64,000 nucleotides of DNA from contig JAZAYU010000114.1 in assembly GCA_038501625.1 (NCBI GenBank), positions 1,984,001-2,048,000 on the forward strand, written 5' to 3'. Position 1 is the first letter of the stretch. Each line of letters opens with the position of its first letter. Source of the stretch: Corbicula japonica (Eukaryota; Mollusca; Bivalvia; Venerida; Cyrenidae). The translations under genes and the position numbers were made by a program. Below the pieces are notes generated by a model. It was given only the letters and a program-made list of their open reading frames with translations, searched no databases and was not told the origin of the DNA. Positions 23,801 to 33,317 of the stretch are shown here, in pieces.

Positions 23801-25236
23801 CAGGTCAGACAACAACCATGGGACAGACAACGACGCCAGGTCAGACTACCACCATGGGACAGACAACCTCGTCAGGTCAGACTACCACCATTGGACATAC
23901 CACAACCATGGGTCCGACAACGTCGCCAGGTCAGACTATAGCCACGGGACAGACAACGTCGCCAGGTCGGACCACAACTTTGGGACAGACTTCGTCGCAA
24001 GGTCAGACTACAACCACGGGACAGACAACGTCGTCAGGTCAGACTACCACCATGGGACAGACAACGTCGTCAGGTCAGACTACCACCATGGGACAGACAA
24101 CGTCGTCAGGTCAGACCACAACCATGTTACAGACAACTTCGCCAGGTCAGACAACAACCACGACACAGACAACGTCACCACGGCAGACTACAACCATGGG
24201 ACAGACAACGTCTCCAGGTCAGTCTACAACCATGGGACAGACAACTTCGCCAGGTCAGACAACAACCATGGGACAGACAACGTCGCCAGGTCAGACTACA
24301 ACCATGGGACATACAACGTCGCAAGGTCAGACTACAGCCATCGGACAGACAACGTCGCAAGGTCAGACTACAACCATGGGACAGACAACGTTGCCAGGTC
24401 AGTCCACAACCATGGGACAGACAACGCCAGGTCAAACCACAACCGTGGGACAGACAACGTCGCAAGGTCAGACCACAACCATGGGACAGACAACGTCGCC
24501 AGGTCAGACTACAACCATGGGACAGACAACGTCGCCGAGCCAGACCACAACTTTGGGACAGACAACGTCGCCGGGCCAGACCTCAACTGTGGGACAGACA
24601 ACGTTGCCAGGTCAGACTACAACCATGGGACAGACAACGTCACCAGGTCAGACCACAACCATGGGACAGACAACGTCGCCAGGCCAGACCACAACCATGG
24701 GACAGTCAACGTCACCAGGCCAGACCACAACCATGGGACAGTCAACGTCGCCAGGCCAGACCACAACCATGGGACAGACAACGTCGCCAGGTCAGACAAT
24801 AACCATGGGACAGACAACGTCGCCAGGTCAGACTACAACCTTGGGACAGACAACGTCACCAGGTCAGACCACAAGCATGGGACAGACAACGTCGCCAGGT
24901 CAGACCACAACCGCTGGACAGACAACGTCGCCAGGTCAGACAACAACCATGGGGCAGATAACGTCGCCGGGTCAGACCACAACGATGGGACAAACACCCG
25001 CGTCAGGTCAGACCACAAACGCTGGACAGACAACGTCGCCAGGTCAGACCACTGCCAGTAGTAGCACTTTAGCGGGAAATTCGCCAAGTTCTCCAACTTC
25101 TGTTTCAACAACTGCACCGTGTCAGGATGGTGTGGGTATAGACTGTGCGCTTTTAGACAAGTACTGGGGTGTTTGTAAGGATAAACAAACAGCAAAAGCT
25201 GCTGACTGTCTTAAGACTTGCCAGTTCTGTCATTAA
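11655..25236 (+). CDS. Secreted discoidin-ShKT-mucin-like protein, five exons (5' end missing)
   Basis: Joined exons 11655-11842, 14345-14482, 16396-17068, 17386-19077 and 20582-25236 give about 2447 residues in one frame. All four introns are GT-AG, with phases 0, 0, 1 and 1. Order: F5/8C (discoidin) domain (about residues 1-160); Thr-rich repeats; ShKT domain 1; Ser/Thr-rich linkers separating ShKT domains 2-4; ShKT 5; about 1400 residues of a TTSPGQTTTMGQ repeat; ShKT 6 and stop. Each ShKT has the spacing C-x7-C-x9-C-x9-C-x3-C-x2-C. F5/8C domains bind glycans or lipids, ShKT modules are small disulfide folds, and Thr/Ser repeats are usual O-glycosylation scaffolds. A secreted mucus, adhesive or matrix glycoprotein is therefore likely, but the job is inferred. 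The signal-peptide exon was not found: the exon at 11655 opens after an acceptor with two bases of a split codon, so at least one exon lies upstream. Confidence 0.88.
12655..13095. repeat. 43/44-bp minisatellite with CACGTG cores
   Basis: About nine degenerate copies of a unit containing ACAGTCACGTGATACACAAT followed by TTATAGAATTAAGATTGTTT. CAGTCACG starts at 12701 and 12745. Most copies keep the palindrome TCACGTGA, a perfect E-box/USF-type word. The array lies inside intron 1. Confidence 0.85.
13115..13390. repeat. Palindrome-rich block with repeated AACTATGGTTTTCGGACCGA words
   Basis: The words CGGTCCGAAAACCATAGTTA and, in the other orientation, AACTATGGTTTTCGGACCGA alternate several times, so the segment can fold on itself in more than one way. 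No coding sequence. Confidence 0.6.
13634..13787. mobile_element. Small MITE-like element
   Basis: Inverted ends GCTTTTTTATCCGTTG (13634) and CAACGGATAAAAAAAC (13770-13785) bound about 150 bp in intron 1. There is no coding capacity. Confidence 0.6.
14133..14324. mobile_element. MITE-like element, AAAGACCA family, copy 3
   Basis: Diverged ends (TATAGTCCTACCAGTGT and a GTCCTTGAAGACTGCTTTGA end) enclose repeated AAAGACCAACTG words shared with the elements at 11086 and 11398. It ends close to the acceptor of exon 2. Confidence 0.5.
14345..14482 (+). CDS. Exon: middle of the F5/8C domain
   Basis: 46 codons between acceptor CTTGCAG and donor AAAA|GTAAGT, both strong, phase 0 at each end. It encodes the typical discoidin core: ITQGRNGCCQDWVSDYTVEY then SLDCKTWKPV, matching the family's I.TQGR....WVT.Y.V.YS.DG..W pattern. 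The Asp-Cys replacing the usual Asp-Gly and the paired Cys in GRNGCCQDW are unusual and suggest an extra disulfide. Confidence 0.88.
14567..16224. mobile_element. Inverted-repeat bounded element in intron 2 (dispersed repeat, copy 2)
   Basis: TCCATGGGCGAACA at 14567-14580 faces TATTCGCCCATGGA at 16211-16224, 13 of 14 positions complementary. The first 750 bp match the repeat at 8206-9110. A second inverted-repeat element (15590-16142) sits inside. No transposase frame is present; the short frame at 15063-15260 also occurs in the 8.9-kb copy and is repeat sequence. Confidence 0.65.
15590..16142. mobile_element. MITE nested in the intron-2 element
   Basis: TATACACTCAACAAAAGTTC at 15590 and the complement of TACACTGAACAAAAGTTCTA at 16119-16142 form near-perfect 25-bp terminal inverted repeats around 550 bp of AT-rich non-coding DNA. 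TA at the outer edges is compatible with Tc1/mariner-type insertion. Confidence 0.75.
16396..17068 (+). CDS. Exon: end of F5/8C domain plus Thr-rich repeat
   Basis: The acceptor ATTTACAG precedes 16396. The first 53 codons complete the discoidin domain (CLRFKPTQWNNKIAMRLDVL then GCP, the usual closing motif). The rest is Thr/Pro/Val-rich, built on a six-residue TTPTTV repeat (18 bp) from about 16700 to 17035. The donor ACAG|GTATTC ends the exon at 17068 in phase 1. Read-through would stop at 17166, so the intron is needed to reach the ShKT exon. Confidence 0.85.
17386..19077 (+). CDS. Exon: four ShKT domains with Ser/Thr linkers
   Basis: This 1692-bp exon is phase 1 at both ends (acceptor CCTTTCAG, donor TCTG|GTGAGT). 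Four ShKT domains lie at 17406-17513, 17898-18005, 18222-18329 and 18594-18701, each exactly 36 residues from first to last Cys. All keep the C-x-D...DC start and the YC-x3-CG-[IL]-C or close variant at the end. Linkers of 70-130 residues are almost pure Ser/Thr. The last 50 codons reuse the TTPTTV motif of the previous exon. A symmetric phase means the exon can be skipped or duplicated without changing frame. Confidence 0.9.
19778..19867 (+). repeat. tRNA-derived SINE head
   Basis: A box-A-like TTAGCTCAATTGGTTG and box-B-like GGGTTCGCTCC are spaced as in tRNA-derived SINEs, but the cloverleaf is not intact. The same family, including the upstream GGGCTATCCGATCAACC word, occurs in reverse at 29011-29125. 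A box-B-only piece lies at 19570-19605. Confidence 0.7.
19917..19988 (+). repeat. Degenerate tRNA-Trp-like sequence (SINE head or pseudogene)
   Basis: The anticodon arm GGACTCCAGATCC has a seven-base loop CTCCAGA, giving anticodon CCA as in eukaryotic tRNA-Trp. GGTAGAG and GGGATCGAGTCCC resemble the D and T arms. The acceptor stem pairs poorly and the T stem has mismatches, so a working tRNA is unlikely. Confidence 0.5.
20582..25236 (+). CDS. Last exon: ShKT 5, 36-bp coding minisatellite, ShKT 6
   Basis: The acceptor ATTCTTCCAG precedes 20582 and one base of the codon comes from the previous exon. ShKT 5 lies at 20605-20712. From about 20749 to 25050 a 36-bp unit encoding TTSPGQTTTMGQ is repeated about 118 times, with S/P, S/T and M/V/L/I/A variation and occasional short units. 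A higher-order block (TTTIGHTTTMGPTTSPGQ with following units) recurs 414 bp apart at 23481 and 23895. ShKT 6 (25120-25230) ends the protein two codons before TAA. Every repeat carries many Thr, so dense O-glycosylation is likely. The ShKT domains at both ends fix the reading frame. Confidence 0.92.
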
Positions 25237-25361
25237 TACAGTGTTATTAAATTGGTGCTAATTGCTATTACTTCTTAACACTTCTATTCTTTCATTTCTT
25301 TTCGTCTGAAAAATATTCTGTCAACTCTAAATTTGATTTACACGGAGGGTTTCCCTTTGTT

Positions 25362-25367
25362 AATAAA
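25362..25367 (+). terminator. Polyadenylation signal of the discoidin-ShKT gene
   Basis: AATAAA lies 126 bp after the TAA stop, followed by a T/C-rich stretch, as expected for a 3' UTR end. Confidence 0.6.
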
Positions 25368-25399
25368 GTTTGCTTCTCTCTTTACCCGTGCACACATAG

Positions 25400-26786
25400 A
25401 AACTATAGCAAGTAACTTATAACTAGACGATCACGTGACAGACTTCGAAAGGACTTTGATATGAACTTATCTCTGGATCTGCACTGTTTTGTGCTATGAT
25501 AAGCTGCTTTTAATTACAAAAATACAGCTGCATTAAAACAGAAAGAAATTTTGGGACCAAACGGGTATATTTTCACAATGGCATTAACCTAGTTCATGGA
25601 TGTATTTTTAACTTTAAAAAAATATGATAATGAATGTTTTTAAAATGGATGCCGATAAACTTAAATAATCTACTGGACAGGTGATATGCATGTATTCAGA
25701 TATAATTAAACTAAACAATATTTCATCCAAACAAGTTAATCTTCGATCAAAGAGACAACTATTTAAGGTAATGTGTAGAAAATATTGTATTGTCCATTAA
25801 TGTTTTAAGCATACACTATATTGTCTCACCGTGTTTCATTCTTGGTTCTTATTAAACAGTTGAATGTATTTTATGCCGAACTAAGCGAATAAAAGTGTTC
25901 GAATCAAAAATAAACATGCCAAAACAGTTTGCTTTACATTCGAGTTGTTTTACATTTATGATTATTTATTCTTAAAGGTAATATTCCAGCATCCGTAAAA
26001 CCAACATTTAGTGCTGAAACCCGATTTCTTGACGGTTAAAAAGGGAAATCATTCCATGTTTGGATAAAGTTGCAAAAATATTCTTTTATATGTCAGTATA
26101 TGCTGTGATTGTTATAATCTATACCCCAAACACGAAGTGGGTGGCATATAAAGTTGCGGTCGTATGTACATTATCCGCCTCCAGATCTTGTGGCATCAAC
26201 TCCTCATTTACTATCCAGAGGATTTTTGCAATCTGAACTCATCGGACAGTGTCTACACACCATCTCTCTGATGTACGTAGGGACGCGCCATCTTGGATTT
26301 TGGGACTACTTTTAGCAACAAGATGGCGGCCCCCATGGTCATTCTCAAATATTTTCTATTTTTTTAACATAATTGTTGCTGTTTTAATGTAACTTGAGCT
26401 TTTAATCTCTGCAATGAAACTTGAACGCATTGTTCGAACGGCGCCATGTTTGTTTACTATCCGAAAGAACTATATTTTAGCGTAGGCGTTTTGGGTTAGA
26501 CATATCCTTCCACCAGATACATCCGAGGCACGATCGCCGATTAGGCGGAATTGGCCGAGTAGTTCCGATTGAGGATTTTTGATGATCTGTCAGAATATGA
26601 AGATTTTTTTCCTGAGACAATTTTACCAGAATTATTGCCCTTTGTTTATTTCAATAAAAATGTCTTCAACTCTTCATTTACTATTAAACGAATTCCTTTC
26701 AAAGTTAAATACATTATAAGACATGATGTGTAGATAGTCGTAAAGAAATGATTTTTTTTTCTGAAACTATTTTATCATAGCAAGAA
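25400..26786. other. Intergenic, non-coding
   Basis: AT-rich sequence with no supported gene. A moderately GC-rich part at 26100-26600 looks like part of a dispersed repeat, but I could not find a second copy in the window. Confidence 0.4.
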
Positions 26787-27211
26787 CACATCCTCGTACC
26801 AGCTCTCCCAAGTACAGGTAGCGCTCACACATACAGCTCACGGTAAATTATTTTAGAGGAGAGGTGGTGTAAGTATTTCGTTTGTATCTCCGGGAATTCA
26901 AACCCTTCTAAGAAATGAAACATTTCAGCGATCTGGTGAATAAATAATGACTATGTTCTTCAAGTGTCACAACATTTCATTTTTAAATAAACAAACTACG
27001 GCGAGTTATTATCTAGTTATTCATTGTCGTGTTTCTCACATAATTATATATTTAGCAGTCGGTGAACACGTGAATATAGTAACAGCTGTTTCATAGTTAA
27101 TCACCTGCTTTCCTCGTGCCTAATCCCACATTCCATTGACCGTTAACGAAAAATACAGTTTTTCGAGGGGTCATTGAAAGAATGAACTATTGTAGTAGAT
27201 TTGTACCAGCG

Positions 27212-27283
27212 GCCTCGGTAGCTCAATTGGTAGAGCGTTGGCTAGGTGAACCGGAGGTCCGAGGTTCGAATCCTGGTCGAGGA
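27212..27283 (+). tRNA. tRNA-like sequence inside the inverted-repeat element
   Basis: 72 bases fold as a partial cloverleaf. The acceptor stem GCCTCGG pairs with TCGAGGA at six of seven positions; the D arm GCTC...GAGC is perfect; the T arm has the loop TTCGAAT with one stem mismatch. The anticodon stem is weak (two G-T pairs and a C-A mismatch) and the loop TAGGTGA lacks U33, so identity is unclear. Box A (TAGCTCAATTGG) and box B (GGTTCGAATCC) are excellent. It is most likely a tRNA pseudogene or SINE-type promoter. Confidence 0.4.
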
Positions 27284-27359
27284 TACTCCTTCCATCCCAA
27301 ATCTGCCACACAATCAAGGGGTCGATGCAAAAAAATGATGTATTTAAATGGCTATGTGT

Positions 27360-28769
27360 AATCTATTGTGGGATCAGTGCAATAATTAACTATAGTGACA
27401 TTAGTGCGAAAATGAACTAACCAGAGTTCAGAGCCATAATGAACTATCAAGGTTCATTGCAATAATGAACTATCGTGGGATCGTTGCAAAAATGTACTAT
27501 CGGGTGCTCAGTGCAATAATGAATTATCAAAAGCTTAGTGCAATAATGAACTGTCAACACTTAGTGCAAGAATGAACTATCGATAGTTTAATTCAAAAAT
27601 GAACTATCAAGGCTCTGTGCAATAATGAACTGTCAACACTTCGTGCAAAAATGAACTATCAAGGCTCAGTGTAAAAATGAACTATCAAGGCTCAGCACAT
27701 TAATGAACTATCAAGACTCAGTGCAATGATGAACTATCGAGAGCTCAGTCCAATAATGAACTATCAAGGCTTAGTGCAAAAATGAACTATCAATGCTTAG
27801 CGCAATAATGAACTATCAAGACTCAGTGCAATAACGAACTATCCAGACTCAGCGCAATAATGCACTATCGAGAGTTCAGTGCAAAAATGCACTATCGAGT
27901 GCTCAGTGCAATAATGAACTATCAAGACTGAGCGCAATAATGAACTATTATCAAGACTCAGTGCAAAAATGCACTATCGAGTGCTCAGTGCAATAATGAA
28001 CTATCAAGACTCAGTGCAATAATGAACTATTATCAAGACTCAGTGCAATAATGAACTATCAAGACTCAGTGCAATAATGCACTATCGACAGCTCAGTGCA
28101 ATAATGCACTATCGAGAGCTCAATGCTATAATGAACTATGAAGGCTCGTTGCAATAATGAACTATGAAGGCTCGTTGCAATAATGCACTATCGAGAGCTC
28201 AGTGCAATAATGAACTATCAAGGCTCAGTGCAATAATGAACTATGAAGACCCGGTGCAATAATGAACTATAAAGGCTCAGTGCAATAATGCACTATCGAG
28301 AGCTCAATACAATAATGCACTATCGAGAGCTCAATGCAATAATGCACTATCGAGAGCTCAATGCAATAATGAACTATCAAGGTTCGGTGCAATAATGAAC
28401 AATCAAGGCTCAGTGCAATAATGAACTATCGAGTGCTCAATGCAATAATGAACTATTAAGGCTCGGTGCAATAATGAACTATCAAGGCTCGGTGCAATAA
28501 TGAACTATCAAGGCTCGGTGCAATAAAGAACTATCAAGGCTCAGTGCCATAATGAACTATAAAGGCTCAGCGCAATAATGAACTATCAAGGCTCAGTGCA
28601 ATAATGCACTATCGAGAGCTCAGTGCAATAACGAACTATCAAGGCTCAGTGCAAAATGAACTATCAAGGCTCAGCGCAATAATAAACTATCAAGACTCAG
28701 TGCAGTATTGAACTATCAAGGCTCAGTGCAATGATGAACTATCAAGGCTCAGTGCAATAATGAACTATC
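27360..28769. repeat. 26-bp minisatellite, about 54 copies
   Basis: The unit AATGAACTATCAAGGCTCAG plus TGCAAT repeats head to tail with two main variants (CAAGGCTC and CGAGAGCTC). It fills the element up to the right inverted arm. A short stretch of the same unit in the opposite orientation lies in the TRIM-like intron at 31107-31236. Confidence 0.92.
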
Positions 28770-29010
28770 ATACAAACGAAATACTTACACCACATCTCCT
28801 CTAAAATTATTTACCGTGAGCTGTATTTGGGAATGCCACCTGTACTTACTAGAGCCGGTACCAGGATGTGAAGAACATTCATGATTGAAATTAAATACCA
28901 GATTTCCATTATCTACATACAGAAAGAATGAAAAGCTTAAACGTTCGATTGTTATTTTAATTGTCGATGGTAACGATGAGTACTTTAAAATAAATAAGAA
29001 ATGATATGCC

Positions 29011-29125
29011 TCTACCTGGGAGCGAACCCGCGCCGTCATGGCGTCAGCGCCCAGCCCTGCAATTCCGACATCGCAACCGGGACAACCCCAAGAAAAGGTT
29101 GATCGGATAGCCCTGATATACGAGA
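29011..29125 (-). repeat. SINE-type tRNA-like sequence, box A lost
   Basis: In reverse this matches the element at 19735-19867: the GGGTTCGCTCCCAGGTAGAG box B, the GGAATTGCAGGGC middle part and the GGGCTATCCGATCAACC flank. About 14 bp containing box A are missing. Confidence 0.65.
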
Positions 29126-29246
29126 GTACGAATTGATATATGTGCGTCAGCGCCCAGCCCTGCAATTCCGACATCGCAACCGGGACAACCCCAAGAAAAG
29201 GTTGATCGGATAGCCCTGATATACGAGAGTACGAATTGATATATGT
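29041..29246. repeat. 103-bp perfect-looking tandem duplication
   Basis: The sequence 29041-29143 is repeated at 29144-29246, both ending ATATATGTGC. It covers the SINE middle part and its flank. No differences were seen by eye, so it is recent or an assembly artefact. Confidence 0.85.
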
Positions 29247-30518
29247 GCTTTTCTTTTAAGTAATCAATAAAATTAAATTGATTGAAAAAACGGCATCGTG
29301 ACACACAAAGTCCATATTATTTTAGTTTAATTTATAAACAAGATGTGACAACGCTATTATTTTATCGTTGTTTTTTTTTTTTTGCCTGAGGGCAATACAG
29401 TTAAAGGTAAATCGGTCGCTCTGCTTAAGATCGTATCGAGTTATTAGTTTTAGTAGCAAGACAAGACATATCGACCCAAATAAAATTTATGTTAAATTTC
29501 ACCCCCGGACATTTGTGTCCCAAGCCTAAGTAGTGAGATCAGTTTCGATCAGATGATGTTTCATGGTTTTCTCTGGGGGACAATTTCCCGTCATTAAAAT
29601 GCATTTTGCCGTTAGAGATAGTTCGGTAATTTTTTATCGATGAAAGTGCAATGACGTCCTTAAAGCCCCAGCCCTAAACTTAAGTAAGAATTTACTATTG
29701 AAAAATCATATTTGTCCATATAGACTCCAATATATAAACTCTGTAACAGAACACAAAAGGTCCGATCGAAATCTTTCTTATTGACGGGATTTTTAATGAT
29801 AAATTGTTAAATTATCGTTAACTAACTTTTACGAAGCTAAATATAATGGAGCTATATTTAGCACCGACGAAGAGACCACTTCATGCGCGATCTCGATTTC
29901 TGTGACGTTTCGGAAATCCTACTTTCGCTTTTAGTCGCGCGGACCAAATTTATTTTAGTAAATCAAAATTTTATTAGCCCGAACTAATGCTGCAAATGTG
30001 TGAGTATAGTTCCAAATACAAGTAAATATTTCATACAAGAGCGGGTTAAATTGAAGTAATGCCGCTTTAAATAGCAATATGAATATAAATTGATCTATGT
30101 ATTTTTATCAAACTGAATACTAGAGTCCAAAGGAAACGATATCAAACTTTCAATAAATTGTTTGTTTTAGACCTGACCCATCTGTAAATTCTGTTGGTGT
30201 TTGTGAAGGATTGATGAAATTGTTTTTGTACACATGCATGATGCTGTAAAAGGGTCTCTCGAATGAGTTAGACCAATTCAAATGTTCTATTGCATACAAT
30301 AAATTGTATGTCCTTGCAAACAAGTGGTATCGTTACTTTTGGACTCTGGTATAGATAAATATCAAGTATAATTCGTAAAAGGATAAAGCTGGATTGACCT
30401 CACTATACCATACTATTGGTAACCGCTGTTTTATCTAGTCGATTTATCCTAAATGATTAGTACAACATCCGGGTGCTTCAATCACATGATCCATTTATCA
30501 TTAGCTACACGCCTCAAA
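29247..30518. other. Intergenic, upstream of the TRIM-like gene
   Basis: No gene is seen. No clear TATA box was found near 30519. Confidence 0.4.
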
Positions 30519-32644
30519 ATGGCGACAAGTCAAATTGATATAACATCGGAGGAAATAATTGATATTAAGTGTTGCTTATGTTTGGAGGATGACAGGATTA
30601 CAGAGGCAGTCAAATATTGTGTGCAATGTAAAAATTACTATTGTACACCCTGTACTGGCACGCACAAGAAGTTTCCATCAATGAGGGAACATAAGCTTCT
30701 AGACAAGGCAGATTTCCGGTCTTTGGATCTGGATGGGTCTCTGCCTAGCTTACCAACACAACGATGTTCGGAGCATCCGACGGAAGTGATCAACCTCTAC
30801 TGTAAACAACATGACGAGGTGGCTTGCGTATTGTGCATTGCCCTCACACACAGGTAAAACTAAAATAATATATAAGTTTTATTTTCTGAAAGATTCACCT
30901 ACATTTGTGACATAAAAACAACTGGACAGCAAATACAAGCAATCGCGAGGCCCATATTATTGTTGGTCATTAAACCTGAATAGTTGTTTTACAGATTAAG
31001 AACTTTATGTTTTTATTCACTTCATAACCCGTAAACACCGTGGAGGAACAACAATTTGACAAATGTCTTGTGTTAATTAATAAAGTACTGCTGCCTTTTG
31101 CTACTAGCCTTGATAGTTCTTTGTTGCACTGAGCCTTGATAGTTCTTTATTGCACTGAGCCTTGATAGTTCATTATTGCACTGAGCTCTCGATAGTTCAT
31201 TATTGTTCGAGCTCTCGATAGTTCATTATTGCACTAAGCAACACTTATAGTATAGATCTCTAAAGCTATATTCTTATTTTTTCTGTTCGACTGTTAATTA
31301 TCATTTAATTCCATTTCAGGACCTGCTCAAATATACATTGTATACAGGAAGTGGATGGCAACTTGTACAACAAAACACAGCTAGCTGCCATGAAACAGAT
31401 AATTCACAAAGCAAAGACCGCCATGCAAGAAATTAAAACCGTAAAACAACAAAGAGGAAGATTTTGACAAGGAAGTTCAGTCGGTCAAATCATTCAGACG
31501 AAAACTACAGTCACAGCTGAAGAAGATGGAACAAGAGACAATAAGAGAACTGAAGAAAGAGTTTGACAGAATCGAATCATGTCTAACAAAGGAGATCAAT
31601 GAACTCAACAAGTTGATAGCCGCCATGACAGAAGCTTCTTCACAGTTGAAGATATCAGAGAGAAGCCAGTCCCAAGAATTTGTCAGCATCAAGACCTCGC
31701 AGAAAGTGACAGCCAAGGCAGAACATGTGTATAACGAGCAACAGAGAAAGACTCGGGATACTCTCAGCTTTACTGCTGATCAGAACATTAAAACTTTCCT
31801 ACAACAACCCCAAGCACTTGGAAAAGTTTCCACAATTAGTATCACTAAACAAAAAAAAGGCCTATACAAGGTAAAACAACGACGAGAGATTGATGTAAAG
31901 CTAGTGAGTGACGCAAAAGACTGTGATATTTTAGGCTCCTGTATAACTGAAGATGGTTCCATCCTTTTGACTGACTAGAAAAACAAGAAGCTTAAACTAT
32001 TTTACATGTTCACAGAAACAGTAAAAGATTACATCGACCTTCGAGCTGCACCTGTTGCTGTCTGTCTGATCGGTAAGACAGAAGCTGCTGTAGCCCTGGA
32101 CAATAAGACAGTTCAGTTTGTTTCTCTGGTTAACAAATTCACTGCTACCCGTACACTCGAACTGAACCATTACTGCCAAGGCATGGCTTACATTGATAAC
32201 AAACTGTTCATATCAGATAGTAATAAGACTGTGTATATCCATGATATGAATGGTAAACAACTACAGACAATATCAACTGATGCTTCTGGTAAAGAAATAT
32301 TCCAGAACACTAGACACATAACAGCCAGTGCAGCAGGAGACAGAGTGTTTGTGGCTGACTACTTCAATGGCTTAGTTATCCTTGACCATCAGGGAAAATA
32401 TCTGACCACTCTGACTGATCCTAAAGTGCCATCATGTACTCAGGGAGTGTGTACAGATGGTAGAAATTTGTTTGTCTGTGGCTGGCGTTCGCACAACATT
32501 GTTCAGATAGGAAATGACTACAGACTGATAGGGGAACTAGGAAAGGTTAACAACCCATACTCTCTGTGCTTTGATCCTTACAATACCAGACTGGTGGTTA
32601 CATCAGAAAGCAACAACAATATTACAGTGCTAGAGCTGGAGTAA
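30519..32644 (+). pseudogene. B-box TRIM-like protein with beta-propeller-like tail, disrupted
   Basis: Exon 1 (30519-30853; ATG in the good context CAAAATGGCG) encodes two B-box zinc-binding modules: CCLC...CVQC...C..C...H and CSEHPTEVINLYC...C.LC. No RING precedes them. The intron 30854-31319 (CAG|GTAAAA, TTTCAG) is phase 2. Exon 2 encodes the rest of B-box 2, a coiled coil and, to 32644, a 200-residue region of NHL/TRIM56-like propeller repeats. Two lesions break it: one extra base in AAAGAGGAAG at 31451-31460 shifts the frame and leads to a stop, and an in-frame TAG at 31976-31978 cuts the restored frame. The protein downstream is otherwise well kept, so the damage is recent, or the lesions are sequencing errors. 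Intact members are ubiquitin-ligase-like or RNA-binding proteins expanded in bivalves. Confidence 0.8.
31107..31236. repeat. 26-bp minisatellite fragment, reverse orientation, in the TRIM-like intron
   Basis: Five copies of CATTATTGCACTGAGCCTTG and variants, the complement of the unit filling 27360-28769. There are no flanking inverted arms here. Confidence 0.85.
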
Positions 32645-33317
32645 AAATGACTTGAATAATACATAACATATTATATCTTTATATTTACTTCCATAACATG
32701 CATCTCTAAAATCTGTCATAATACTTGTGATAAATGTAAGCATGTAAGCTCTTGTACATGTATTTGTGTTAAAAAAATGTAGAACGAATACATGTATACA
32801 TATATATAAATAACAAGGTATTTGGTTTCAGAGAATGCCATATAGGCTAATCATCGTTATGACAACATTTGAAGAAATGATGTAAACTTTTCGAAAGTAC
32901 ATGGGATCTTAAACACATGGGAAAGCTCGTAATTGCGTCACATCACGAAAAAGGTAACTTAGGCATAGGTGATATGTTTTAAAATAAATATCACTAAACA
33001 TATTCTCAATACATGTAGCTTACAAACAATAATGTAATATAAAGCAAGCAAGGGCATCATCAACTGTTTTACAAACTGTCAACTTTAAGGGCATCAGGCC
33101 TTTAAACATCCCGACAATTAACCAGTCCACTATGGACGAACAATAAAAAATAAACGTTCTGATGTGCATAATGTATGGGAGTCAAACAGTTAAATTACTT
33201 ATTTAGGACAACTTTACATTGAATTTTCCTACCTGGTGAGGCCTAACACTGCGTTTTTATTCCATATTTCGTACTAATATATGTTATGAGAAATAATTAA
33301 TTGAATATTTCAGAACA

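Larger units (their letters stand above)
26787..28870. mobile_element. 2.1-kb inverted-repeat element carrying tRNA-like sequence and minisatellite
   Basis: Arms of about 100 bp (26787-26887 and 28770-28870) are inverted copies with scattered mismatches; each holds the words CAGCTCACGGTAAAT and GGTGTAAGTATTTCGTTTGT in its own orientation. Between them are a tRNA-like sequence (27212-27283) and 1.4 kb of 26-bp minisatellite. There is no transposase. It looks like a non-autonomous foldback or TIR element. I could not define target duplications. Confidence 0.75.

Noticed and set aside
20658..25061. 1467-residue His/Asp/Asn-rich protein in the alternative frame
   Set aside because: Frame of a 36-bp repeat; it lacks the ShKT domains and does not join the upstream exons in phase.
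27360..28769. CRISPR-like array of 26-bp repeats
   Set aside because: Head-to-tail minisatellite without spacers.
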